A stretch of DNA of 64,000 nt, taken from positions 10,008-74,007 of the forward strand of contig JBDHKD010000014.1 of NCBI GenBank assembly GCA_039586575.1. The letters are read 5' to 3'. Source of the DNA: G020344215 sp039586575 (lineage in GTDB: Bacteria > Gemmatimonadota > Gemmatimonadetes > Palauibacterales > KS3-K002). Numbering within the stretch: position 1 is the first letter of the stretch; each line of letters begins with the position of its first letter. The position numbers and the translations under genes are program-made. The notes beneath the pieces were generated by a model. The model did not search any database. It had not been told where the DNA came from and saw nothing but the letters and a program-made list of their open reading frames with translations. Below, in pieces: positions 1-8,987 of the stretch.

Positions 1-1
1 G

Positions 2-3000
2 TGGGCGCAGCAGAAGGGTAACCTGGGCAGCCGCGAGTTGCAGGTCGGCGGTACCGGTCAGGGCTTCGAGCAAAGCGTCACCACCGTGCTTGACGACGCC
101 GATTACGAGCGGGGCCGCTTCCTGTTCCTGTTCGACCCGGGCCGCCTGCCGAGCTACCCCCACGTCGACATCCAGCGGCTCGTGGCCTCGGATGCGCCGA
201 CCGACGTGCAGCCGGCTTCGGTCGTCAAGGTCTATCGCTACGAGGTGCTCGGTGTCGATATCGGCGCGCAGATCCCCGAAGGCTTCATCACGGCCATCGC
301 CGTGGCGACCGACACGCTGCAGACGCTGGAAGGTGCGGATACGGTCGTTGCCGATACGCTGACCGGGTTGTTCCGCCCGCTCGTCGAGGGCGAGGACTAT
401 GTCCTCCACCAGAGCGGACTGTGGCTGCAATTGCGCGCGACCCTGACAGCGGAGGAAGGCCTGGGGGTCACCTACATCAATGCCGACGGCGAGGAGATCG
501 GCACCTTCGACGCCGAGGCGGCCTCCGATGCGCACAACGTCGACCCGGAGAACAACCCGCCTCCGACCCTCGAACTGATCAAGGGTGTGAACCACCGGCC
601 GGGGACCGCGACATGGGCACGCGAGATGCACCACGTCTATCGAATCTCGGTGAGCTCGGGCGTGGTTCTCTCCAGCGTCCAGCTCATCATCTCGCAGGGC
701 GACCCGGAGGTGGGCAACACGTTCCGCTCGACCGCGAGCGGGACTCAGCTCGAGTTCCTCAAGATATTCGGCCTCGACGACGACCCCACGGACAACAAGC
801 TCGATGAGTCCCGGCTACTCGATGTCGCGGAGACGGGGACGGACGGCACGACCGGGCCCAGTGGAACGTACATCGTGCCGGGGACCCTCGAACCGTTCCT
901 GGAGCCGCCGCCGCTGCGCGACATCAGCGATCCGCTCAACGGCGAGTCGTTCCCCCTCGATCCGGGCGACAAGAACTCCTCGATCTACAACGAGCCCAAC
1001 GACCAGGTCCGGCGTGGCTCCAACCTTTACCTGCTGACCATCTCGTACCAGCAGAGCTCCGAGGGCTTCCTGTCCACCATCTCGCTCGGCTTCGGAGGTG
1101 TGCGGGAGGGCAGCGAGCGGGTGACCATCGATAATCGCGAGCTGCTGCGCGGCGAAGATTATATCATCGACTACGACGTCGGACAGATCGAGTTGCGTGA
1201 GCCCGAACGCTGGTTCCAGGAGAACCCCACCGCCAGGGTCCGGGTCTCCTTCGAGCAGAAGCCGCTGTTCCAGATCGCACCCACCTCCGTCTTCGGTTTC
1301 CAGGCCCGCTACCAACTCGGACGCGTTGGAGCGATCAACTTCATCGGCCTATCGCAGTCGGAAAAGACGCTGCAGACGCGGCCGGAGCTGGGTCTGGAGC
1401 CGGGCTCCGTCCGCCTGGGCGGTGTATCGACTCGGCTCAACTTTCGTCCGGATTGGCTCACCGGTCTCGCCAACGCGTTGCCCGGCATCGATAGCGATGC
1501 GCCCTCGGCGATCTCGGTTGACGGCGAAATCGCGCTCTCGGTACCCAACACGAACACCCAGGGCGTGACCTACGTCGAGGACTTCGAGGGCGGCCCCGGG
1601 TTCAGCGTCTCGGCCTTTTCGCGGGCCTGGCGGCTGGGCGCGGCGCCCTCGTCCAACGCCGGCGCCGAGCTCGTGGCGCCGCCGTTCTTCGATGAGACCA
1701 ACGCGGCGGAGCTCGTCTGGCAGGATCAGTACGCCTTCCAGACGCCGGAGGGCGTGCAGGCCTTCGCCGGCCTCCTACCCTCGCAGATCGATGAAGCACT
1801 CCGCGTTCAGGGCCAGACCCGGCTTGAGCCCGTCCTCACCCTGACGCTCAGGATGCCCGAGAACCGGCGTCTGTCTCCGAACCCCGACCCGGCGCCGGGA
1901 CCCGCGTGGGCGTCGGTCACCAACGTGATCTCGAGCACCGGTATCAACTTCACGACCATCGAGTTCCTCGAGTTCTACATCGCGGTCGATGATCAGCGGG
2001 TCGACTCGACCGATCTGATCATCGACTTGGGAACCGTGAGTGAGGACGCTTTCGCTATCGATTCGCTGGGCCTGCCGTCAGGGATTGGCGAGTTCAATCG
2101 GGAGGTCATTCCGCCTCAGATCTGGAGCAGAGACGTCGACACTGGATTGTGGGGCACTGGCTGCGAGGCCCAGATCGGTGTTCGTATCTATCCGCTCGGC
2201 GATGTCGCCGCCAACTGCACTCGCAACAACGGGCTCGAGGACTCCGAGGACCTGAACCAGAACAGCGTGCTCGACGGCGACGAGCGCTTCTTCCGCTACA
2301 CCCTGCAGATCGGCGATCCGACCGGCCCGTACTTCGTGCGTGAAGCTAACGACATCGGGGGGGCGCGCTTCCGTCTCTATCGCATCCCGCTGCGACGGCC
2401 GGACCACAAGGAACAGGTCGGCGACGCCGATTTCCAGAACGTGCGGCATCTGCGCCTGAGCGCGGTGTCGAACTCGGATAACACGCTCATCCTCGCTCGT
2501 ATGCGCTTTCTCGGCTCCCGTTGGCTGAAGCGCGGCAGCAGCGGCGTCGTCGAGGGCCTGACCGACACCACGAGCATCGCCGTCGCCGAGACCCCCGTCG
2601 AGGTCGGCCCGATCAGCACGCTCGACGCCCGCTACGTGCCGCCCCCCGGTGTCACCGATCAGGTGGCGAACCAGGGCGACCAGTTCGGGTTCGGCGGCAC
2701 CACGATCAACGAGCAGTCCCTCAGCATTCGCTTCACCGACCTGGCGGGCGAGCAGCGGGCGGAGACCTATCTGCAGTACGCGCAGACTCCGCGCAACTTT
2801 TTAGCCTACCGTGAGTTCAGAGTCTGGGCCTTGGGCATCGAAGGTGCCTGGGGCACCGACGGGACGGCGCCGCTTCGCTTCTTCGTCAAGCTGGGTGAAG
2901 ACGTGGGCAACTTCTACCTTTTCCAGACCGAGCTCGGCGCCGTCCCCCCGGGTGCCGAGGGCTCCGAGCTGCGGCAGGCTTGGTTGCCGGAGATCCGGAT

Positions 3001-5317
3001 CGACTTCAACCGCTTCATCGCGCTGCGGGCCCGGGCCGAGGATATCATGCTGAGGCAAGGTGGGCTTCCGGGGGACAGCGTGCTGAAGGTCTGGGACGTC
3101 GACGTCTTCCCGGACGGCGACAGCACGTACGCGATTGTGATCGGGCAGCGCTCGCGCGCGCCCAACCTGGCGGCCGTTCGGCAGATCTCGCTGGGCGCTC
3201 ACAACGCCGGGCCCGACCCCGGAATTTCCGGCGAGCTGTGGGTGGACGACATTCGGCTCGATGGGCCGGTGGACGATACCGGCATCGTCGGGCGCGTCGA
3301 TATGGACATCCGCGCCGCCGACGTCCTGGGGCTGAACTTCTCGTATTCGAGCGAGAACCCTTACTTCAGGCAGCTGGCGCAGGATCCGAGCTTTCGCTCG
3401 GCCCGCGAATACCGGATCGGCGGGCGGCTCGAGTTCGGGGACATGTTGCCCGATTCGTGGGCACTGAGCATGCCGATCAACGTCTCCTACGTGAACGCGG
3501 AAACGGAGCCGCAGCTGCTGCCACGTACCGACATTGCCGCTCCCCAGTTGGCCGGCCTGCGCAGCCCGGAGTCCCGCAACCTGCGCGTCGATGCGGTCCT
3601 CAACACGTTGCCCAGCGCCAGGACCCCTGTGATCGGATGGCTGGTCGACAACTCGGCCCTGCGGTTCAGCTACGACAAGAGTACGACCCGCACGTCGCGG
3701 TCCGATACGGAGTCTTCGGGATTGACCGCCGGCTACAGTTTTCGGGACAACGTTGGTGACATATCGATCCCGTTCTTTCCCGGACCGGTGGGTGACATCT
3801 TCTTCTTTCTTCCCACATCGGTGCGCAACTCACGGCTGCGACTCACACCCACCGCGTTTCAGCTGGGCACCACCTACGTAGATATCGAGGCGGAGACGCG
3901 CCGCTACCAGGAGATCGTCGAGCTTCCCGGCGATTCAACCGTGGTACCGATCGTCAGGCTCGAGGAACGTTTGCAGACCAATGCCACTCTCAACTTCGAG
4001 CCGATCACCGCACTCACCGGGCGCATCTTCATCAGCCAGGGACGCGACCTCGTGCCCACCAACCAGCTCGTGCAGGGTGAGAAGGCCCGCGATCTGATCG
4101 ACGCCGAGCGCACCAGCCTCTTTGGCGCCGACCTCGGATGGGTGGTGGCACGTGACCTCGATATGAACTGGACCTATCGCCCGAATATCGCGGCCTGGCT
4201 GACCCCTCAGTTCAGCTTCGACACCCGGTTCGGTTTCAGCAGCGGTGCCTCGTTCATCGATTCGCAGGAGGCCGACACGGTCCTAACCAGCGACTTCAGC
4301 AGCGCGCGCAGTCTACGCCTCTCGCTGGGCTTCAACACGCCGGGTCTGTTCCGCTCACTGTTCGGCCAGGACCGTACCGGCGCCCTGGGCGCCTTCCTCG
4401 ACTTTCTGGATCGTATCGACGTTTTCTCGGTCACCTGGCTGACGACCCTCGGCTCGACCTTCCGTCGCCAGGAGGCTAACCCCGGTCTCGGTTATCAGCT
4501 GGGATTCGGCGGGTTCGACGACTTCCTGGTCCAACGAGGCGACTCGGCAAGCCGCGTGAACGATACCGAGACGCTGACGCTCAGCAGCGGGTTCCGCCTG
4601 CCGTTCGGCGCTGGCCTGAACGTCGACTACTCGAGTAACGATCTGTTCGTCTGGTCCACGCGCACCCAGTCGCGGAACCGGCGTATCACGTGGCCCAATA
4701 TCGGCCTGCGCTGGAGCCGGTTGCCTGTTCCCGGTTTCCTCCGTGGTTGGGTCGGCAATCTGGGATTCCGCACCGGCTACACGGTCCGCGAGAGCAGCAA
4801 CTCCATCCTCGGTGCGAACCAGGATCGTGGCAGCGAGGTCACGCAGATACCGCTCAATTTCGATATTGGCCTGACCACCGGGTGGTCAATCAGCTACAAC
4901 CTCACCCTCACCGACGAGGAACGCTTCGATGCCACCGGCGTAACCTTCGGAGATCAGACGGGCCATACCGTCCAGCTGACCGGTCAATTGGGGGCGTTGA
5001 GCCAGTCGGGTCGGTTCCGTAATCCGCTCCGCTTGTCGCTGCGTTACTCTTACAACGGCCAGGATCTCTGCCGCCGCCTCGGGGGCGCGTTCGTGGGTCT
5101 GCCACCGGACCCCGGGGGGCCGTCGTGCGAGACGTTCACCGACCTGGTGATTCAGGACTTGGGGCTGACGGTGAACACCGACATACAGCCCTTTGTCATC
5201 GGGCTTCAGGCGTTCTGGCGTGATACCCAGAGCCAGTTGGGCCAACGTCCCGGATCCACACAGCTCGAAATATCTCTGTTCGGACAATTCCTCTTCGAGA
5301 CAGGAGAGATCCGTTGA
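2..5317 (+). CDS. sprA: SprA-like giant outer-membrane protein, 5' end cut off
   Basis: The reading frame is open from base 2, so the gene begins before the window; at least 1771 residues of its C-terminal part are present. The protein resembles SprA/Sov, the very large beta-barrel through which type IX secretion substrates leave the cell in Bacteroidota. Supporting features are a segment ending YVEDFEGG (near base 1580), which matches the Y-[DE]-DFEG signature of SprA, the SIYNEPND and IIDYDVGQIEL stretches, and a long series of alternating beta-strand repeats running to the C-terminus, as expected for a barrel. Its TGA overlaps the TTG start of the M28 peptidase gene. The family call rests on motif memory and overall architecture. 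Whether the protein works in type IX secretion here is unknown, since no other T9SS gene is in the window. Confidence 0.8.
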   Translation, partial: WAQQKGNLGSRELQVGGTGQGFEQSVTTVLDDADYERGRFLFLFDPGRLPSYPHVDIQRLVASDAPTDVQPASVVKVYRYEVLGVDIGAQIPEGFITAIAVATDTLQTLEGADTVVADTLTGLFRPLVEGEDYVLHQSGLWLQLRATLTAEEGLGVTYINADGEEIGTFDAEAASDAHNVDPENNPPPTLELIKGVNHRPGTATWAREMHHVYRISVSSGVVLSSVQLIISQGDPEVGNTFRSTASGTQLEFLKIFGLDDDPTDNKLDESRLLDVAETGTDGTTGPSGTYIVPGTLEPFLEPPPLRDISDPLNGESFPLDPGDKNSSIYNEPNDQVRRGSNLYLLTISYQQSSEGFLSTISLGFGGVREGSERVTIDNRELLRGEDYIIDYDVGQIELREPERWFQENPTARVRVSFEQKPLFQIAPTSVFGFQARYQLGRVGAINFIGLSQSEKTLQTRPELGLEPGSVRLGGVSTRLNFRPDWLTGLANALPGIDSDAPSAISVDGEIALSVPNTNTQGVTYVEDFEGGPGFSVSAFSRAWRLGAAPSSNAGAELVAPPFFDETNAAELVWQDQYAFQTPEGVQAFAGLLPSQIDEALRVQGQTRLEPVLTLTLRMPENRRLSPNPDPAPGPAWASVTNVISSTGINFTTIEFLEFYIAVDDQRVDSTDLIIDLGTVSEDAFAIDSLGLPSGIGEFNREVIPPQIWSRDVDTGLWGTGCEAQIGVRIYPLGDVAANCTRNNGLEDSEDLNQNSVLDGDERFFRYTLQIGDPTGPYFVREANDIGGARFRLYRIPLRRPDHKEQVGDADFQNVRHLRLSAVSNSDNTLILARMRFLGSRWLKRGSSGVVEGLTDTTSIAVAETPVEVGPISTLDARYVPPPGVTDQVANQGDQFGFGGTTINEQSLSIRFTDLAGEQRAETYLQYAQTPRNFLAYREFRVWALGIEGAWGTDGTAPLRFFVKLGEDVGNFYLFQTELGAVPPGAEGSELRQAWLPEIRIDFNRFIALRARAEDIMLRQGGLPGDSVLKVWDVDVFPDGDSTYAIVIGQRSRAPNLAAVRQISLGAHNAGPDPGISGELWVDDIRLDGPVDDTGIVGRVDMDIRAADVLGLNFSYSSENPYFRQLAQDPSFRSAREYRIGGRLEFGDMLPDSWALSMPINVSYVNAETEPQLLPRTDIAAPQLAGLRSPESRNLRVDAVLNTLPSARTPVIGWLVDNSALRFSYDKSTTRTSRSDTESSGLTAGYSFRDNVGDISIPFFPGPVGDIFFFLPTSVRNSRLRLTPTAFQLGTTYVDIEAETRRYQEIVELPGDSTVVPIVRLEERLQTNATLNFEPITALTGRIFISQGRDLVPTNQLVQGEKARDLIDAERTSLFGADLGWVVARDLDMNWTYRPNIAAWLTPQFSFDTRFGFSSGASFIDSQEADTVLTSDFSSARSLRLSLGFNTPGLFRSLFGQDRTGALGAFLDFLDRIDVFSVTWLTTLGSTFRRQEANPGLGYQLGFGGFDDFLVQRGDSASRVNDTETLTLSSGFRLPFGAGLNVDYSSNDLFVWSTRTQSRNRRITWPNIGLRWSRLPVPGFLRGWVGNLGFRTGYTVRESSNSILGANQDRGSEVTQIPLNFDIGLTTGWSISYNLTLTDEERFDATGVTFGDQTGHTVQLTGQLGALSQSGRFRNPLRLSLRYSYNGQDLCRRLGGAFVGLPPDPGGPSCETFTDLVIQDLGLTVNTDIQPFVIGLQAFWRDTQSQLGQRPGSTQLEISLFGQFLFETGEIR

Positions 5318-6273
5318 TCAGCCAACCAGACCACTGGCCGAAAGCGGCTCTGCTGGCCGCGGCGGCGCTGGCGGCTATCGCTTGCGGCGGTGCCGAAGGC
5401 GAGCCCAACCGCACGAACGCGGATACGGTACCCGCCCATCCGCGCTTCGACGGTAGGTCGGCCCACGAGCTGGTCCAGCGCCAGGTCGACTTCGGCCCCC
5501 GGGTTCCGGGAAGCGAAGGCCATCGGGCGATGGCCGACTGGGTGGAGGGCTACCTCGAGGCGCGGGCTGACACCCTGATCGTAGAGCGCTTCGTGCATGT
5601 CACCGTCGCTGGAGACACGCTGCCGCTGGTGAACTTCCTGGCGCGTTTCCGCCCCCAGCAGGCACCGACGGTTCTGCTGCTCGCCCACTGGGATACCCGG
5701 CCGTATTCCGACGAGGCTCCGGATCCTGCCGACCGAGACCGGCCGGTTCCTGGCGCCAACGACGGCGCGTCCGGTACCGCCATACTGCTGGAGCTGGCCT
5801 CTATGCTGAACCGAGAGCCGCCGCCGCGCGGTGTCGATCTGTTGTTGGTGGACGGCGAAGACTACGGTGACTTCTCCGTTGACCTTGACGTGTTTCTCGG
5901 CTCACGCTACTTCGCCGCCAATTTGCCGGAGGGGTTTCAGCCGGAATTCGGCGTACTGCTCGACATGGTGGGTGACCGGGACCTCGATCTCTACGTCGAG
6001 GGGTACTCGAACAACTACGCACCCGAGGTCGTGGATCGCGTCTGGAACATCGCCCATAACATGGGCTTCGGCAACGTCTTCCACCGCTCCGTCCGCACGT
6101 CGATCCGCGATGATCACATCCCGCTAAACGTGGCGGGCATACCGACGATCAACATCATCAGTTTCCCGTACGCGTATTGGCATACGCCTGAGGACACGCC
6201 CGACAAAGTCTCGGCCTCCAGCCTCGGTGTCGTCGGCTCGGTGATGACTCGGCTCATCTATCGCGGCCGCTAG
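5314..6273 (+). CDS. M28-family zinc metallopeptidase lipoprotein (glutaminyl-cyclase-like)
   Basis: A 319-residue protein. The N-terminus (KAALLAAAALAAIAC) is a lipoprotein-type signal with Cys24 as the likely lipidated residue. The metal-binding pattern of M28 peptidases is visible in order: AHWDTRP (about residue 125), GANDGASG (about 148), DGEDYG (about 180), LDMVGDRD (about 215) and a late His in YWHTPEDTPD (about 290). The FGPRVPGSEGH opening and the GANDGASG/GEDYG spacing resemble the glutaminyl-peptide cyclotransferase-like branch of M28, so either aminopeptidase or cyclase activity is possible. The TTG start overlaps the sprA stop (TTGA), so the two genes are probably translationally coupled. 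It is likely anchored in the envelope. Confidence 0.85.
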   Translation: MISQPDHWPKAALLAAAALAAIACGGAEGEPNRTNADTVPAHPRFDGRSAHELVQRQVDFGPRVPGSEGHRAMADWVEGYLEARADTLIVERFVHVTVAGDTLPLVNFLARFRPQQAPTVLLLAHWDTRPYSDEAPDPADRDRPVPGANDGASGTAILLELASMLNREPPPRGVDLLLVDGEDYGDFSVDLDVFLGSRYFAANLPEGFQPEFGVLLDMVGDRDLDLYVEGYSNNYAPEVVDRVWNIAHNMGFGNVFHRSVRTSIRDDHIPLNVAGIPTINIISFPYAYWHTPEDTPDKVSASSLGVVGSVMTRLIYRGR

Positions 6274-6343
6274 GCCCAACCTTTCCGCTGCTCCCCCTGC
6301 TCGGTTGACGATCCGTTGAGCCGCAGCGTGGATACTGCTGCCG

Positions 6344-6847
6344 GTGAGACTTACCGAAGGCGAAACCAGGGCGCTCCTGGCCAGCTCGCTTCTCGTCTTG
6401 CTGGCCACCCTCGGTCGCCTGCTGCTGGCGCCGCCGGCGATCGACGTGGCCGCCGGTGGGCTGGAGCCGGTAACGGAGCTGGAAGCGGCTCTGGCGGTGG
6501 CGGAATCGATCCGGGCCGAGGAGGAACGCCGCCAGCGGCCGCTGGCGCCCGGCGAGCGGGTCGATCCCAACACGGCTGGCGAGGTCGAGCTGGATCGGCT
6601 ACCCGGGGTGGGTCCGGCCTTGGCCCGGGCCATCGTCGCCGACCGTCAGAGGCGGGGGCCATATTGGAGTTTGAGCGACTTGGAACGGGTGCCGGGTCTC
6701 GGGAGTAGTAGAGTAGGGCGCTTGGCGCCGTACACCACCTTGCCGCAAGCGGCGGCACGGCGGGGCGGCGCAGGCGCTGAGGGCGGCAGGTCGCCGCCGC
6801 CAGAGGCCCGGGGCGGCAAGACTCGACCTGAACCGCGCGTCGGTTGA
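6344..6847 (+). CDS. comEA: ComEA-like helix-hairpin-helix protein, first half (probable frameshift after it)
   Basis: A 167-residue reading frame with a GTG start. It has one N-terminal membrane segment (about residues 9-27) and then a helix-hairpin-helix DNA-binding unit: DPNTAGEVELDRLPGVGP (about 67-84) through VPGLGSSRVGRLAPY. ComEA-type proteins bind double-stranded DNA in the periplasm during uptake, often together with type IV pili. After about residue 135 the sequence becomes an Arg/Gly/Pro-rich tail without domain character, while a second complete HhH unit continues in another frame at 6822-7013. The tail is therefore probably an out-of-frame artefact, and the true protein would carry two HhH repeats. 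Confidence 0.75.
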   Translation: MRLTEGETRALLASSLLVLLATLGRLLLAPPAIDVAAGGLEPVTELEAALAVAESIRAEEERRQRPLAPGERVDPNTAGEVELDRLPGVGPALARAIVADRQRRGPYWSLSDLERVPGLGSSRVGRLAPYTTLPQAAARRGGAGAEGGRSPPPEARGGKTRPEPRVG

Positions 6848-7013
6848 GGAGTTGCAGGCTCTGCCGGGGATCGGTCCCGCCCGTGCCAGCGCCATCGTGC
6901 GCTGGCGCGGTGAGCATGGCTCCTTCCAAACCCTCGAGGACCTGCTGGAAGTACCGGGGGTCGGGCCGGCGACGTTGGAGCGTATTCGGGCTCTGGTCGG
7001 CGTCGGATCTTGA
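6822..7013 (+). pseudogene. comEA: Second HhH domain of ComEA, displaced by +1 frame
   Basis: In the frame beginning LDLNRASVEELQALPGIGP and ending in the TGA at 7011-7013, the sequence encodes a full helix-hairpin-helix unit with VPGVGPATLERIRAL at its end. This is a clear paralogue of the unit just upstream. The frame opens after a TAG at 6714 and has no ATG, GTG or TTG before the domain, so it cannot be a normal independent gene. One extra base (or two missing bases) in the GC-rich stretch 6745-6820 would join it to the upstream half. A sequencing or assembly indel, a real inactivating mutation and programmed shifting are all possible. Confidence 0.75.
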
Positions 7014-7026
7014 CACGTCCTGTAAC

Positions 7027-7054
7027 TTGCAGCAGCTTTAAAACTTGCTGTACT
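7027..7054 (+). promoter_or_regulatory. Possible sigma-70 promoter for pilB
   Basis: TTGCAG at 7027-7032 and TGTACT at 7049-7054 are separated by 16 bases, about 50 bases before the pilB start. Each box is an imperfect match, so this is only a candidate. Confidence 0.3.
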
Positions 7055-7103
7055 CTCCCCCCGCCACCGGGACATAGTCTGCGAAGTACTAAACCCGATC
7101 GTA

Positions 7104-8825
7104 ATGGCGACCCGAACTAAGGCAAGCGATCTAATCGGTGACCTTCTCGTCCGCGAGGGCTTGATCACCGAGGACCAGTTACGAAGCGCGCTCCAGGAGC
7201 AGCGCTCCAACGGCCACCGCCTGGGCTACACGCTCGTAGCCATGGGCATGGTGTCGGAGACTGATCTGACGCGCGTTCTGGCCCGAAAATACCGAGTCAA
7301 GGCGGTCGATCTGTCGCGGATCGACTCGATCGACAATCGCGTCATCAAGCTGGTGAAGCCGGAGATCGCGGTCCGACACCTCGTGCTGCCACTGCGGCGC
7401 GTGGGCCGCACGCTCACCGTGGCGATGGCGAACCCGACGAACCTGGAGGCGGTCGACGAGCTGCGCTTCTCCACGGGTTACGAGATCGAGCCGGTCGTGG
7501 CCGGAGAGTACTCGCTGCGCAAGGCGGTCGAGAAGTACTACGAGACGGGCGAGGACAACCTCCAGGACCTGCTGAAGGAGTTCGACGAGGAGGACATCGA
7601 GGTCGTTGACGAGCACGCGACCGAGGACGAGGTATCGGTCACGGCCCTACAGGCGCAGGTCGAGGAGGCGCCCGTCGTCAAGCTGATCAACGGGATCCTG
7701 ACCAGCGCCGTGCAGAAGGGCGCCAGCGATATCCACATCGAGCCCTACGAGAAAGAGATCCGCGTCCGCTTCCGCGTCGACGGTGCGCTGCGCGAGATCA
7801 TGCGGCCGCCCACCAAGATGAAGGCCGCACTCACCAGCCGTGTGAAGATCCTCGCCGACCTGAATATCGCCGAGCGCCGCGTGCCGCAGGACGGCCGCAT
7901 CAAGATGCGCATGGGCAAGCGCGTGATCGACTTCCGTGTCTCGACGCTGCCCGGCCTGTTCGGTGAGAAGATCGTGCTCCGTATCCTGGACAAGTCGAAT
8001 CTCCAGCTCGACCTCGAGAAATTCGGCATGGAGGCGAAGTCCGAGAAGGACTTCATGCACGCGATCCACAACCCGTACGGTATGGTCCTGGTCACGGGGC
8101 CGACCGGGTCGGGTAAGACGACGACTCTTTACTCGGCACTCACGAAGATCAACACCGAGGAAGTGAACATCATGACCGCGGAGGATCCGGTCGAGTACAA
8201 CCTTCGCGGCATCAACCAGACCCAGGTGCGGCCCGAGATCGGTCTCACGTTCGCCGCCGCCCTGCGTGCCTTCCTGCGTCAGGACCCGAACATCATCCTG
8301 GTCGGTGAGATCCGTGACATGGAAACCGCCAGCATCGCTATCAAGGCGGCACTCACCGGTCACCTCGTTCTGTCCACCCTGCACACGAACGACGCGGCAT
8401 CGACGATCACCCGTCTCATCGATATCGGCGTCGAGCCCTTCAACGTCGCCTCGGCCGTCAATCTGGTGACCGCGCAGCGGCTCGTTCGCCGGATCTGCTC
8501 GTCTTGCAGGGCCGAGACCACTTACGATGCAGACATGATCGAGGCGGCGGAGATACCCCCTGACAAGCTGCAGCAGCTGACGTTCTACAAGGGTCAGGGA
8601 TGCGATCACTGCGACGGCACCGGGTACCGGGGTCGCCAGGGCCTCTACGAGGTCATGATGGTCACGGCGAAGATCCGCCGCATGATCATGCACGGTGACG
8701 CCGCCGACGTGATGAAGGACCAGGCGGTCGCAGAAGGCATGCTGACCTTGCGCGACGACGGGTTGATAAAGATACAGAAGGGTATCACGACGCTGGAAGA
8801 AGTGCTGAAGGAGACTGCGGCCTAG
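7104..8825 (+). CDS. pilB: Type IV pilus extension ATPase PilB
   Basis: A 573-residue cytoplasmic hexameric motor ATPase that powers pilin polymerisation. The N-terminal region (residues 1-145) carries two MshEN-like halves, including GLITEDQLRSALQEQ and RLGYTLVAMGMVSETDL, a fold that binds cyclic-di-GMP in some homologues. The ATPase core has Walker A TGPTGSGKTT (331-340), an Asp-box region (AEDPVEYNLRGINQTQV), Walker B ILVGEIRD, and a His-box segment LSTLHTND. A four-cysteine zinc site (CSSC with CDHC) lies near residues 465-505, as in PilB/GspE proteins. Length is normal. It heads the pilB-pilT-pilC series. Confidence 0.95.
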   Translation: MATRTKASDLIGDLLVREGLITEDQLRSALQEQRSNGHRLGYTLVAMGMVSETDLTRVLARKYRVKAVDLSRIDSIDNRVIKLVKPEIAVRHLVLPLRRVGRTLTVAMANPTNLEAVDELRFSTGYEIEPVVAGEYSLRKAVEKYYETGEDNLQDLLKEFDEEDIEVVDEHATEDEVSVTALQAQVEEAPVVKLINGILTSAVQKGASDIHIEPYEKEIRVRFRVDGALREIMRPPTKMKAALTSRVKILADLNIAERRVPQDGRIKMRMGKRVIDFRVSTLPGLFGEKIVLRILDKSNLQLDLEKFGMEAKSEKDFMHAIHNPYGMVLVTGPTGSGKTTTLYSALTKINTEEVNIMTAEDPVEYNLRGINQTQVRPEIGLTFAAALRAFLRQDPNIILVGEIRDMETASIAIKAALTGHLVLSTLHTNDAASTITRLIDIGVEPFNVASAVNLVTAQRLVRRICSSCRAETTYDADMIEAAEIPPDKLQQLTFYKGQGCDHCDGTGYRGRQGLYEVMMVTAKIRRMIMHGDAADVMKDQAVAEGMLTLRDDGLIKIQKGITTLEEVLKETAA

Positions 8826-8987
8826 CCGCGCGGCGTCGGCCCGATCAGTCCGGTCCACAGTCCGGGAACCACTTCCCCTGCCGTGAGTACTAATGGGCCC
8901 CTTGTGTGCGGCCACTGCCGAAAAACGGCTCTAGCAACCAATTAGCCAGCTTGCCTCGCCGGAGGCGCGAACTACGGGCAATAGCCG

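Noticed and set aside
6701..6715. A 15-base sequence also found in reverse at 62058-62072
   Set aside because: In two strands of 64 kb a shared 15-mer is expected by chance about once or more, and the first copy is inside a normal HhH coding region.
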